Assembly (NCBI RefSeq): GCF_032854445.1
Contig: NC_088300.1
Span: 12,309,191 to 12,373,190 of the forward strand
DNA from: Liolophura sinensis
Lineage: Eukaryota > Mollusca > Polyplacophora > Chitonida > Chitonidae
Length of the DNA: 64,000 nt
Reading direction: 5' to 3'
Shown here: positions 1 through 11,545 of the stretch, one piece after another
Layout of the letters: every line of letters begins with the position of its first letter
How positions within the stretch are numbered: position 1 is the first letter of the stretch
The notes under the pieces: model-generated
What the model was told of the DNA's origin: nothing
The model's database searches: none
Seen by the model: the letters and a program-made list of their open reading frames with translations, nothing else
Made by a program: the position numbers and the translations under genes

Positions 1-1656
1 CGTTTTAGGCATTATGAGAGCTGACAACTACCGAGTTGTGCTGCGTCTTAATATATAAACAAGAGACCCCTATTTATGTAAGCCTACATGTAAACAGGAA
101 ACCACTCTTTATGTAAGTCTGCATGTAAATGGAAAGCATGAAATTGCCTCGCATACACCCTAGGAATACAACTGACCTTAAAGCATATCAAATACGACAA
201 AGTATTGTGGAACCAGCTGGATTTTTGTCGTATTCATTGTAATCTTCGGTTAATACACCTTTAGGGTTGCCAGGCATTAAAATGAACAAGAAACCAAAGA
301 AAATATGAGTGGTCTAATAATTTTTTCCATGACTGTAGATCCAGATAAGATGTACCATCTGGAGAGTGTCTGGTTTACTTTATATCCAGCAAAGATGGGC
401 TAATATGTTTCACAGGCTTTGCTATATATGTATTGTTTAAAGCTCACATATCATGAGAGAGATCATCAGTGAATGAAAAAGATGGGGCTGGTGAGGAGGA
501 CTCCTTAATAGTTTCTGCATATAATCATACTCTGAAATGCAATGCCACATAAAAGAAAACTTTTACATGTAAATCATATTGCCGTCACTTCTTTGATGTT
601 TCAATATGTTTCAAGGTGTAAACACAACACCAAGATGTAATAAAAACACAGCTATTAGAAAAACATGGCACCAGTTGTGTCATTAAGCCATAATCATTCA
701 TTCATTTTAACAATTTTACGGAATAAATGATGTTGAGCCTAATTCAACAAAGCAACATAGCAATAAAGAAATTTAAACTAATCTAAACCATCTCGCCTTG
801 TTAAAAGATATAACAGGAAACTACAATCAAAGCTCAGTTTGGGGAAAGATAATGACAAAATAATAAATATATTGCCAAACTGAGAAAAAATAGTGCCAAG
901 CCTATTGGCCACTGCACATGGAGTCACAAAGAAAAGAGATTACCATTAAAATTGTACAGTTCAGTGATGACAAGTGCCATTAGCTAGAGCGCTTCAGACA
1001 AGGGAATCTATCAGCTTTCATTGCGTCGTTCACCAGTGACCAGGATTCACTGAGAATTGAATGAATTTTGACAGTCTGCCTGCAACAAGATAGTTTATTA
1101 TGATCACCTCTGATGCAGGCTACATGTATTACAGATATTCCCATCAGCCATCAACTCACATGTGTGAGATGGTGGGCGTACTACACGAGACAGCGAGCCT
1201 CATAATGAATGATTTTACAGTCCTTCAGAACTCCAGAAAAACAAGCATCATTGTGGTGAAAAAATATAAATTCATCTTATCCAAGAGCAACAAATCTAGA
1301 GCAATTTATTTAATAGTTAACAGTCCAGGAAAAAGCAATAGTTGCCTCCATAATATATATAAGAGTCCTAAAAGCAATGAATATTAGAGGTAAAATTAAA
1401 AATGCTTGGTTTATAGCCCAGTGTGTCTGCCTGCATACATGCAGTTGTATATACCAAAACTTCCCTGGTGTAGTGTACACCAAAGCAACAATTTAGATAA
1501 CATAAATTTATACTGATATAAATTCTTTGTTTTTACATTTACATACAAGTAAGTACATATATAAATTGATGTATTCATGCAAACTAAATTTAATTATTAT
1601 TTTAAATTATAAATAAGTCATACAAACCATAACAATCATTTCCTGCCAAAAACAAT

Positions 1657-1716
1657 CTGACTGATTGATGTCTTACGCCACACTGAAGAAATTTCACTTA
1701 TACGATGGCAGAAAAC
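1657..1716 (-). mobile_element. SINE family A, 3'-end fragment
   Basis: A diverged fragment of the SINE tail: GATTGATGTCTTACGCCACAC, then TTTCACTTATACGATGG. It matches the 3' end of the other family A copies and has no recognisable tRNA-like head. Nothing else is recognisable in 1-2000. The open frame near 1100-1387 has no domain or splice support. Confidence 0.6.
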
Positions 1717-2000
1717 TATCTGAGTAATGTAGATGTAGATGCTGTCATATATTACAATCAAGAAAATTTGACTTACAACTTTGTCATGTCCACCAAATTA
1801 TTCCTTTTGTGTATTTAGTTAGTGCTTTCTTCTTCACATAACACACTTTCGGCAACATTTAAACATCTGACTAATTTCAGGAGTCAATGCATCTGCTACC
1901 TCGATTCAAACTGAAATCAATATCAACAAGTCTCACCTTCAAAGACATGTTCATACATGCATGCAATTATGCAATTCACAAGCAAACAAGCAAACAGGGG

Positions 2001-2230
2001 GAGGGTCTCCATGGCCAAGGGGTTAGCACGCCAATGACCCAGGAGTCTCACACCAATGCAGTCGCTGTGAGGCCAAGTCTTCCTGTCCGGCCGTACACAG
2101 ATAGGTCTGCCAGCAGCCTGCTGATTGGCGTGGGTTTCCTCACACCGTTATTCTGGCCAAATAATATAAGTGAAATATTCTTGAGTACAACACAAACACC
2201 AATCAAATAAATAAATACATAAATAAATAC
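2001..2230 (+). mobile_element. SINE family A, near full-length, plus orientation
   Basis: It has a tRNA-like head (CCATGGCCAAGGGGTTAGCA, related to the A box) and a central region with CCTGTCCGGCCGTAC. The tail is AGTGAAATATTCTTGAGTAC followed by (AAAT)n. Same family as the copies at 28.5, 36.0, 38.6 and 48.3 kb. It has lost part of the head-to-body junction, so it is an older copy. Confidence 0.85.
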
Positions 2231-2394
2231 AAAAAAAACCAAACATCTTCAACAACAGGCATATGCAACCAAATTATAAAAATTCAAAACATCCCTGTAC
2301 TGATCAGAATGTACCCCTAATAATGTCAGCAGCACGCTCAGAAAAGCTTCATTCATCAAACTACTGTCTTCATTCAACCGTTTTGCATGTTTGC

Positions 2395-2545
2395 AAGGTG
2401 TTTATTTACACATATACTGAAGGTATTATTTTGTGAAGACCCATAAAATCATACTTCTTGTGAAGCCTTGAAACTGGCCAACCCAATCAATATAGTCCAA
2501 AATCAAATGAAAAAATCCATAAATTGCACTGAAACTTTACCTCAA
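2395..2545 (+). repeat. Dispersed repeat family C, copy 1
   Basis: The signature words TGTTTATT...TATTCTGAAGG, CTTTTTGTGAAGC, AACTGGCCAA, TCCAAAATCAAA and ATAAATTGCACTGAAA recur at 11.4 and 51.2 kb on this strand and inverted at 20.7, 24.8 and 55.1 kb. The element class is not recognised. No ORF or tRNA-like promoter is visible. Confidence 0.7.
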
Positions 2546-2869
2546 TCAAACTGCTTCCTGTATCTGATATGTAGTCAACTAAAGCAGATATCAAACTTGA
2601 AACGGCCTAATTCATAAACAATATACCCCATTAAAGCAGGTACCACATTCAAACAGCTTTTGTTATCAAATAGGCACATGTATACCAAAATCCAACAGAC
2701 TTAGTTCTTTTTTAACTAAACCATCCATGAACCAAATTCAATGACTTTAATACCACATCAATATTTCATTATATTTATCTGCCTCCAAAAATGCATATTA
2801 TGGAGTAAAATGTTAGGGTCAGACACATGTCCATAAACTTAAATTAATTTATATGTCAAGTCTGTACGC

Positions 2870-3075
2870 CACTTGTAAAAACCATATCTGTTCCAAGTCC
2901 ATAATCACAAGACCAATTTCCAAAACATTATAAGACACAAATTCTGAAAGGGATATGCAAGAAATAAAGGTATAGTCCATAAAGCAACAGGGAAAGCTGC
3001 CAGCAGTATTCCACGATGCAGGGAAGACAGTTCATATTCTAAGCATAACATGCAAATTTAAATTCTAATCTAAAG
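2870..3075 (+). repeat. Dispersed repeat family D, partial copy
   Basis: This aligns with 6690-6905 over about 200 bp with many substitutions. Shared words include CCATTTCCAAAACA-like, TAAGA, AGTCCAT and GCAGACAGT-like. The class is not recognised. The overlapping open frames at 3137-3572 show no domain or splice evidence and are not called. Confidence 0.6.
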
Positions 3076-3698
3076 AGCTCAGATTCACAAAAACAGCTGT
3101 TAGCTCTACAATATTTCAGCATTGTTATGAGCTAATGTGGAGGTAAATACTGTTAACTATTGCACACAAGAAATGGCAAGTAAACTTTGCAAGTGTTTCA
3201 GGGGTAAACTTAAGAGGAAATTGCTACTTATCATCGGTTCTTCAGTTCCAATGGACTGGCGTTTTTGTATATACTGTGTACAGCCTACTTTTCACTTACA
3301 CTGTGAGTACAATATGTACAAGGAGCTATTTCAAGCCTTCAGATGAAAGCCCTCTATTACCTTTTCATTGTCCAAGTGACACCATCAAAGACGTTCACAT
3401 TTACCTACTCAGAGTTTTAAAACGACTAGCAGCACATGTACTTCAGGCCTCCTACTGCCAGCCCAAAACAGTCATTTCCTGCTGCAGATTGACTATAGAG
3501 TCCCTGAAAACACTGGTCTGGTTTGAACGGATCACACGCAGGCCTAGAGCGACAGAGAATTACCCAAAGTAAAGCTGAGATCTCGCATAAATGGCATGGA
3601 CTTCACATATGAGGCCACCCGGTGCAGCCAGTCTCCCCTCTCAGGTCTGTTTTATTTCCCGGCTCGAATCCCTCCTGGGTAAATTACCTCTGTTTAAC

Positions 3699-4972
3699 TG
3701 TTTGTAAGTACAAAACTTTGACAGGAATCAAACAGATTATGCACACCTGATCTAGAGAGTTACACAGCAGCTGGTTTAGATCATTTAATTCCTTCCTGTT
3801 TGTAAGTACAAAACTTTGACGGGAATCAAACAGACTGTGTACACCTGATCTAGAGAGTTACACAGCAGCTGGTTTAGATCATTTAATTCCTTCCTGTTTG
3901 TAAGTACAAAACTTTGACGGGAATCAAACAGACTGTGTACACCTGATCTAGAGAGTTACACAGCAGCTGGTTTAGATCATTTAATTCCTTCCTGTTTGTA
4001 AGTACAAAACTTTGACGGGAATCAAACAGACTGTGTACACCTGATCTAGAGAGTTACATAGCAGCTGGTTTAGATCATTTAATTCCTTCCTGTTTGTAAG
4101 TACAAAACTTTGACAGGAATCAAACAGATTATGTACACCTGATCTAGAGAGTTACATAGCAGCTGGTTTAGATCATTTAATTCCTTCCTGTTTGTAAGTA
4201 CAAAACTTTGACAGGAATCAAACAGATTATGTACACCTGATCTAGAGAGTTACATAGCAGCTGGTTTAGATCATTTAATTCCTTCCTGTTTGTAAGTACA
4301 AAACTTTGACGGGAATCAAACAGAATATGTACACCTTATCTAGAGAGTTACATAGCAGCTGGTTTAGATCATTTAATTCCTTCCTGTTTGTAAGTACAAA
4401 ACTTTGACAGGAATCAAACAGATTATGTACACCTGATCTAGAGAGTTACATAGCAGCTGGTTTAGATCATTTAATTCCTTCCTGTTTGTAAGTACAAAAC
4501 TTTGACGGGAATCAAACAGAATATGTACACCTTATCTAGAGAGTTACACAGCAGCTGGTTTAGATCATTTAATTCCTTCCTGTTTGTAAGTACAAAACTT
4601 TGACGGGAATCAAACAGATTATGTACACCTGATATAGAGAGTTACACAGCAGCTGGTTTAGATCATTTAATTCTTTCCTGTTTGTAAGTACAAAACTTTG
4701 ACGGGAATCAAACAGATTATGTACACCTGATCTAGAGAGTTACAGAGCAGCTGGTTTAGATCATTTAATTCCTTCCTGTTTGTAAGTACAAAACTTTGAC
4801 AGGAATCAAACAGATTATGTACACCTGATCTAGAGAGTTACATAGCAGCTGGTTTAGATCATTTAATTCCTTCCTGTTTGTAAGTACAAAACTTTGACAG
4901 GAATCAAACAGATTATGTACACCTGATCTAGAGAGTTACATAGCAGCTGGTTTAGATCATTTAACTCCTTCC
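3699..4972. repeat. Minisatellite, 13 x 98 bp
   Basis: Each unit starts TGTTTGTAAGTACAAAACTT and ends TTTAATTCCTTCC. Unit starts fall exactly at 3699 + 98n through 4875, so 13 units fill 1274 bp without a single net indel. Variation is limited to a few positions (GACGGG/GACAGG, ACTGTG/TTATG/ATATG, CACAG/CATAG). The period is not a multiple of three and there is no long open frame. Confidence 0.98.
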
Positions 4973-5484
4973 ATAACTGTGATTGTGTCATGATTTTCAG
5001 GTTTGTATTTGATATAAAATGATATTAAATACATACTCTGAAGACCCGACCAAGCTGATTCTTGCTTCTCATTTGAAAGGATCACAGAGCATTACAACAA
5101 ATTTGAGTCAAAAACAGACTATTCACAATGTGTAAAAGGTATCATGTACTTTATTTTTCTAACGTGATTTCAAGAAAAAAAGAATGTAAAACAATGTTAC
5201 AATAAAATGAATTTAAAAAGGCAAACTTATGGCAAGCCATCCTGAAAATATTCATGTATTTATTCATTCCAGGCCACACTGGAATATCATTTGTTTACAG
5301 TTACAATAATTTGTAAGCTTGACTACTCTCCAGTTTTTCAGAACAGTCTTAATCTGTTTTTCAGGAAATGTGGTTGCCAAGATTTTTTTTTAATTGATTA
5401 AGAACTTGGAAGCCTAATTAAAGCTTTGCTAAGTTGAAAATACATAAACAAAAATGAACAAAACATTTGACGCCAGTTTAAGAT

Positions 5485-5640
5485 ACTTTAAGTTGTACTC
5501 TTTATTTGGAAATAAACAAGTGCACCTTTCAAAAAATGCTGTCTTTAGACAAAGTACTATAGATAGCTTCTGGATAGATAGCTAAAGAGTGATAGATCGA
5601 AGAAAAACAAAACTGGGTGTGTGACTTAGCTGTTTAAAAC
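5485..5640 (+). repeat. Dispersed repeat family D, second partial copy
   Basis: This aligns with 6445-6640. Shared words are TGGAAATAAACAAGTGC, CTTTCA, CTTTAGACA and AGTACT, then a CTGGGTG..CACTTAGCTG-like end. The 6.4-6.9 kb copy is longer and suggests the element is at least about 460 bp. Confidence 0.6.
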
Positions 5641-5816
5641 CATCAGCAGGTTGCTGGAAGATCTTTGAAGTCCGGAAAATACATCTCATGTTAAAGAGCA
5701 TGAGTAATCATGACGTCACATAAAATTATCCCGCTCTTGATAATGTTGACATGCTACAGAACTTGAACTGCATTCAATTTCCCAACTTCCAAAGGTTAAA
5801 CACTTCTGTTTTAATT

Positions 5817-5959
5817 CAGATGGTATTGATTTATTTATTTTATTTATTTGATTGGTGTTTTACGCCGTACTCAAGAATATTTCACTTACATGTATACGAC
5901 GGTGACCAGCATTATGGTGGGCGGAAACTGGGCACAGCCCGGGGGACAGATGGTATTGA
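5817..5959 (-). mobile_element. SINE family A, 5'-truncated, with 13-bp target-site duplication
   Basis: The body 5830-5946 is the 3' part of the SINE (A-rich tail at 5830, reading as T-rich on this strand), cut off within the GGGCACAGCCCGGGGG region. The perfect direct repeat CAGATGGTATTGA at 5817-5829 and 5947-5959 flanks it. The truncated 5' end together with an intact duplication indicates incomplete reverse transcription at insertion. Confidence 0.95.
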
Positions 5960-6444
5960 GGCTGAGAATATAATTAAACCCAATCATAACATAAAATAAC
6001 CCAATACCATAATTAAATTTTCAGGAAATTCTGACAATCCAACTGCAGACTTTGTGTTTTCTATTTGTCAGGGTTACTGCAGTTATCACCCCAGCCATAG
6101 AAAAAGTTACTGGAACTCCACTGGCATACCAGCTGTTTCCAATGGAAAACAGTGGAATAACATGTAGGTGGTATTCTAAATTCCCAGTGCCATTCCACTG
6201 GCAATCTTTGGTAGTCCAATGGGAGAGAGAAATAGTCTCCAACCATTCACTGGAATTCCTGAAGACATGCATGTATGAAATTCCAGAGGCTTTGACACAT
6301 TTCTGTAAATTTCCAGCTGATTCTTAAAAAGACTTTGATAAACCTGACATACAAAAAATGGAAATTATCTCACTGTTTTATTGTTGGCAAGTCCAGTGTG
6401 TAGACTAAACTAGTCTTTGGGCACATAGCACACTTTTTATTGAG

Positions 6445-6905
6445 TTGGAAAAAAGTAGTAAGTCTTTATTTTGTATGGAAATAAACAAGTGCTCCTTTCA
6501 GAGACTCGATAAAACTGCTATCTTTAGACATAGTACTTTAGATGTTCTGAAAGTGATAAGCTTCAAGAGGGAGAGCTACATGTACACAGTGAAGAGTTAC
6601 AAACCTGGGTGGGCCACTTAGCTGGTTAGGCACAGGGCCCACAAGAGTTACAAAACTGGGTGAGCCACTTAGCAAATGTCCGACATTCGTATACCATTCG
6701 CAGTCCATAAATGGCGTTCCATGTTGATAATCGCAAGATCCATTTCCAAAACAACATTTAAGACTAGCTCCCAAGGACAAAGTTATGTAAGAAATCATAC
6801 AAATAAGAAACAAAGCCGGTAACACAAAAGAGAGAAGCGGTCATCACTTTTCAATGATGCTAGGCAGACAGTGGATATTTGAGGCATGAATTCCATATCA
6901 AAGTT
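6445..6905 (+). repeat. Dispersed repeat family D, longest copy
   Basis: The first part matches 5485-5640 and the last part matches 2870-3075, so it bridges the two partial copies. A minus-strand open frame in it (6825-6538) begins with a signal-peptide-like run and three nearby Cys codons, but it sits in repeat DNA and the 2.9-kb copy does not keep the frame. Confidence 0.6.
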
Positions 6906-8980
6906 TAAATTCATAGTCCATGAATGAGTTCCAGGTCAAATTACAATTAAACAAGGTATCTCAGTCATGCTTTGATTGTAACTGTTCACAAAGGCATCAT
7001 GCAGATGTAATGAGCATGGCTGCCCCTAGCCCCAGGTTAAGCGGTATTAGATACAGTTCGAAAATGACGAGCGTTACAGACCTAAACTGAACAGATTGTG
7101 ATTCAAAAGTAACGGACGATTACGTCTTTCCCGTTAATATGTAAGGATGTCATACTACAAGAGGCGCCATCTATGATGTTACACATGAAATGCTGGTCTG
7201 TATAAAAGCTGCATGTCTACAAGACAGACGGTTACACTCGGCATTCTCTCTCAAATGTCAAATATTTTTATTTAAATACAGAAATACTGAGTATTGGACG
7301 CCTAGTTTTGCTCCAATACTCATAGAAATTTACCATGTACATCTCAAGGGACGCAAAGACTGTCTCTTGTTACAATCAGAGCTTAAGCGGTCGCTGGTCT
7401 GCTGTCACAGCTGACTGCCGTCTGGTAACCTGCAGCGGCCAATCAAAGGCTAGCCCTGTATGTAAGACGGTAACACTTGAATGGAAGAGATCGAGTTTGT
7501 ATTATAACCACAATCCGTGCATGCTCCTCATCTATTGTCAAACTTAATTGACAGGAGTCTAGGAACAAATGTGATTTCAGCTGAACTGCTTCACTTCACG
7601 CACTATTGAAGCCCTCCACATACGATGCTGCCGTTCACTTCTAGTTTTTAACTTTTATTTTTTAATACGTAAAGCTTTAATGATGAAATTCAACAGCTGA
7701 AAACGTGCATTACGTGTTTAGGTAATTTGGTGGCATGACATTCTGTACATAATTATGAATTCTCCTAGTATGTGGCACAGTCCGTTTGGTGCTCGTAGTT
7801 TACAGAACATTTACAAAAACAACAAATGGAGGAGAGTTTGTCAGCGCTGAAAAAAATGTGAATCTCCTCATAGGTTATGTTTTTTTCAAATTGCCATGAG
7901 GCTTGTTTGTCTGAGTGGTGGGAATTTGGTTGAAAAACATTATCAATCTGTCCAGCTGTTATGTAAATAAAAATGGAAACCTATGCAACGTGGAGTGACC
8001 TTTGCTAGACCTACCATTTATTGTCACCAGTCGAGCAATGTAACAACATGTCGCCGCCATCTTTGTTTTCTTACACAGTCATGGCTGATTAAGGTTTGGT
8101 CTCTTCACAATACATTATTCCATAAAAAAGTTAAGAATTCTTGACATATTCTTGTCATGGAGGTCTAAAGTTCACCTTTCTCGAAAATAACAGACTCTCA
8201 ATTTGCGGATAAATCAATGGTAAATCACTTTACATGTGATAATGTTCCATTATTTTAAGACTATATGGCGAGACATGCAAGAATTCTAATAAATGTTATC
8301 GTTTTAACTCAATCAACTCAATCAAGTACCTGAAATTCTTGTGTACATTTTGTATCATACTGTACATCTGTCGTCAATCACCTTCAGAATTCTGATTCTG
8401 ATCATTACAAATTATCTCCCTTGTCAGGATTTGATTTTGCACCGATTCGATTATAACATGAATCTTTTGCGTCCGGATGAGCGCATTATTTCGAGGGAGC
8501 AGTGTATACATTTGTGTCCTACACTGCAATGGCAAAAACTTCTTGATGTGTTCTGTGTCAGCCAATGGGCCACTCAGTACAAGCAAAACTGATTGGCAAA
8601 GAAGTACAAATTTCCATTGGTCAAAGTGGAGGTGTGTCTTTATTATTAAAGAACCCATACAATTATCCCTGAGCAAAAGCTACATGTCAAAAAACAAAAT
8701 ACAAAAAAAAAAGAAACAAAAAATTACGATCATTTGAGATACTAATTAAAGATGTTAGAATGTAGATTTCGAAAGAGCCTTCTCCCAAATCATTGAGCTT
8801 CAGAACATTCCTTTGCTTAGCACAGAGGAGTTATAATAACATGTCAGAGTAACAAGATAAAATATAAGATACTGGCCAGAATATCTCTAAAGGTAGGACA
8901 AAAATAATTTGGGGATACTGGATGTGGATATTAAAAGTGTTTACTACAATGCAGTCTCAGAAGCTTCCCTTGCCTGTCTC
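6906..8980. other. No supported gene; promoter-like words only
   Basis: Short open frames occur but none has splice or domain support. TATAAAAG occurs near 7200 and a YY1-type word (AAGATGGCGGC on the minus strand) at 8053-8063. Without a recognisable downstream exon neither can be called a promoter. Confidence 0.4.
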
Positions 8981-8983
8981 ATC

Positions 8984-9240
8984 TGATTTATCTGATTGGT
9001 GTTTTATGCCATACTTAGGAGTATTTCACATACGATGGCAGTTGGCACTGCGGTGAGAGGAAACTGGGCAGAGCCTGGAGGGAAACCCTCAACCATACAT
9101 GGGTTTCTGGCATATTTTCCCACGTACGACCAGAGTGAATGCCGCTTGGTGGTCTGCCAGCAACTTGTAAATCATCATGGCCTTATCTCGCCTCTGTCCG
9201 ATTTCTTGAATACAACATATAACACAAATCAAAGATATAT
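8984..9240 (-). mobile_element. SINE family A, composite of two fragments
   Basis: 8984-9165 is a minus-oriented copy (GATTGGTGTTTTATGCCATAC through CCCACGTACGACCAGAGTGA). The end at about 9200-9235 (TTCTTGAATACAACATATAA) looks like a plus-oriented SINE tail. The pair therefore appears to be two insertions head to head, or an inversion. Confidence 0.75.
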
Positions 9241-11330
9241 TTAAATTTAAAAAAAAAACATTTGGCCACAGAGGTCCTCTTTAACTGCTTAGGAGGAGAT
9301 GAATACATGGAAATGCACCCATGTCAGAATAACTTGTAGAAAGAAAAGAAAAAAAAATGGCTAAAGCAGCACCAGTAAAACTAGCTTGGGATACAAAGTG
9401 AAAAAGTGTCTGATACAAAATCTGTGAGTTTCAGAACTTCCCTTTCTAGTGGCTCTAAAAAGATTTAATTACAAAGAAATGCACAATATGTTTGCATGAC
9501 ATAGCCAAACTAATAAATATTTGGTTATGTTCAGCTTCAATAAAATAAGGAAGATCATTGGGGTATAAACTAAATAGGCAAATTAAACTTCATGCTCTGA
9601 TTCTGTGCACATCTTGGAAATATAGGAACTTCAAAATCTGTGAGTTTCAGGAGCTTAACTTGCTAAATGCAGGAGGAGTCAATTACACTGGCTGTCATTC
9701 TCAGAGTCTACCCATGTCTCCATCTTGTTTTGATGGGCATCAGTAATCATATACGTTAAAGAATCTCTCAGTTTGTAGTCTAGAAAGCCGATCGTTCATG
9801 CTCAAGGAATGCTGATTAAATTGTACAATATTTGACAACAAAACATCAATGTAGAAAATCTCAAAAATGGTCAACACATTGAAGAAAAATCAATACACAT
9901 GCATGATGCTTCCTGTAAAAACTGTTTTTTTTTTTATAAAATTTAAGACGTAACTAGGATTTTGTAACCTTGCCAGAGGCAACAGGTTAGCTATCACCAA
10001 CATTTAGGGATCCTAGCTGGTAGGCTAATAACTGGACACAAACACCAAGTTAGAGTGATTGGAGTATTGCCGACATTTGGATACCTAGCTGGGCTGAAGA
10101 CGGCATATAGTGGTGACGAACTCCTCACTGCCCTATACACATTAGGGATGGACTTTTATATACCCAGCCAGGTCCTCAGAGGAAGCACCTATAATTACCC
10201 AGCTGTGGTTTTCTCATCAGTACATGACTTAACTAAGAATTGTGTTTCCAAAACATCAGAAACACTTTATTTAAAGACAGTCTAAAAGGTACATGTACAC
10301 ATATTTAACTGCTACTTAATCAGCTATTTATACTCTAAAGGTATGCAAAATATGAAAAACCTACTACCTCCCCTTTTGTACCAAAACATCATTTAATCGC
10401 TAAGAAACCACATTATCTCCTTTAATTTTACTGTAAATCTTCAATAACTTCTAAAATATCACTCCACCTGCAAGCTAGTAACTATTATGATAAGGCTAGT
10501 GCAAGTCAATACGGACATAATCATATGTCACATCCCTACCTAATATGAATCACTTGTAATGACTATCTTCCCTGAAGTCTTTTAACTTAATACATCAAAC
10601 TTGCCGAAAAGGCGGTAAGCCACATCCTAACTACAGTATACCTTCCTGATGGTGACCATTTGAAGAAAGAAGGTCTGCAGCTAAATTTAAACTAGATCAA
10701 TGTAGGCTGCTTGCAGTTTATATAATATATGGCTCCAAGTATTCATCAAACTCCTTTACCGAGTGATCTCAGGGCATGCCTGTGGTGCTATTTATACCTT
10801 TGTCTTCTGTAATACACTACTTTCACATCTCAGGTTCTACTATATACTGCAACATTAAAATACATCCAGCCACATTATAATGCCACCGGTCCCGTTTTCT
10901 CGCCCTAACCAGTGAGTGAGTCTTTGTGATGAGCGCCAAGCAAGATGGCAATAAGTACCATTTTTTAAAGTCTCTGGTATGGCCCAACCTGGCTCTGATG
11001 TCAGGCCTATCGTCTTCGATACGGACGCTTTAGCAATTTGACCCACAAAGCAGTCGAATGACTGCATGAAGTTAAATAAACTCTCAATAGTACATGAAGC
11101 CATCTATTTAACTTTTACTTATAAACCACATACACATCAGTCCAACAAATGATCACACCAATCGAGGAGAATTGTCAACAAAGTCTGTTTACATTCATCT
11201 TGCTGAGCTGGCGGCCATTGCGAATCACAGGCATGTGCTATGCATTCACACCTCAAGCACTGGCCTAATCTAATGTGTTCAGAGCTTGTTCTACAGCTTA
11301 GTCACAGATGTTTTTCTCTGATTTAACATT
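9241..11330. other. No supported gene
   Basis: AT-rich DNA. A weak direct duplication of about 60 bp is visible near 9980-10100 (the ACATTT-GGGATCCTAGCTGG and ACATTTGGATACCTAGCTGG versions). The minus-strand open frame 11103-10855 (82 codons from ATG) is more codon-like than its neighbours and is discussed as a finding, not called as a gene. Confidence 0.4.
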
Positions 11331-11334
11331 CAGT

Positions 11335-11545
11335 GTTATCCCTCTCACTTGTGAGCAACATTTTCCGTCTAAAACAAGTCAGTCAATAAGCAAGGTGTTT
11401 ATTCAAGCGTATTCTGAAGGCATTATTCTGTGTTCAATGATAAAATCCTACTTTTTGTGAAGCTCTAAAACTGGCCAATTCAACATGTGTAGGTTTGTCT
11501 CCAAAATCAAATTAAAAATGCTCTTTCATATGCACAAAAGTTGAG
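11335..11545 (+). repeat. Dispersed repeat family C, copy 2
   Basis: Same order of words as the 2.4-kb copy: AAGGTGTTTATTCAAGCGTA, CTACTTTTTGTGAAGCTC, AACTGGCCAATTCAACA and GTCTCCAAAATCAAATTAAA. It continues to CATATGCACAAAAGTTGAGG, which is also seen (inverted) at 20.6 and 24.7 kb, so the element extends past the shorter copies. Confidence 0.75.

Noticed and set aside
3699-4972. CRISPR-like array
   Set aside because: Units are contiguous 98-bp copies without unique spacers, in clearly eukaryotic DNA.
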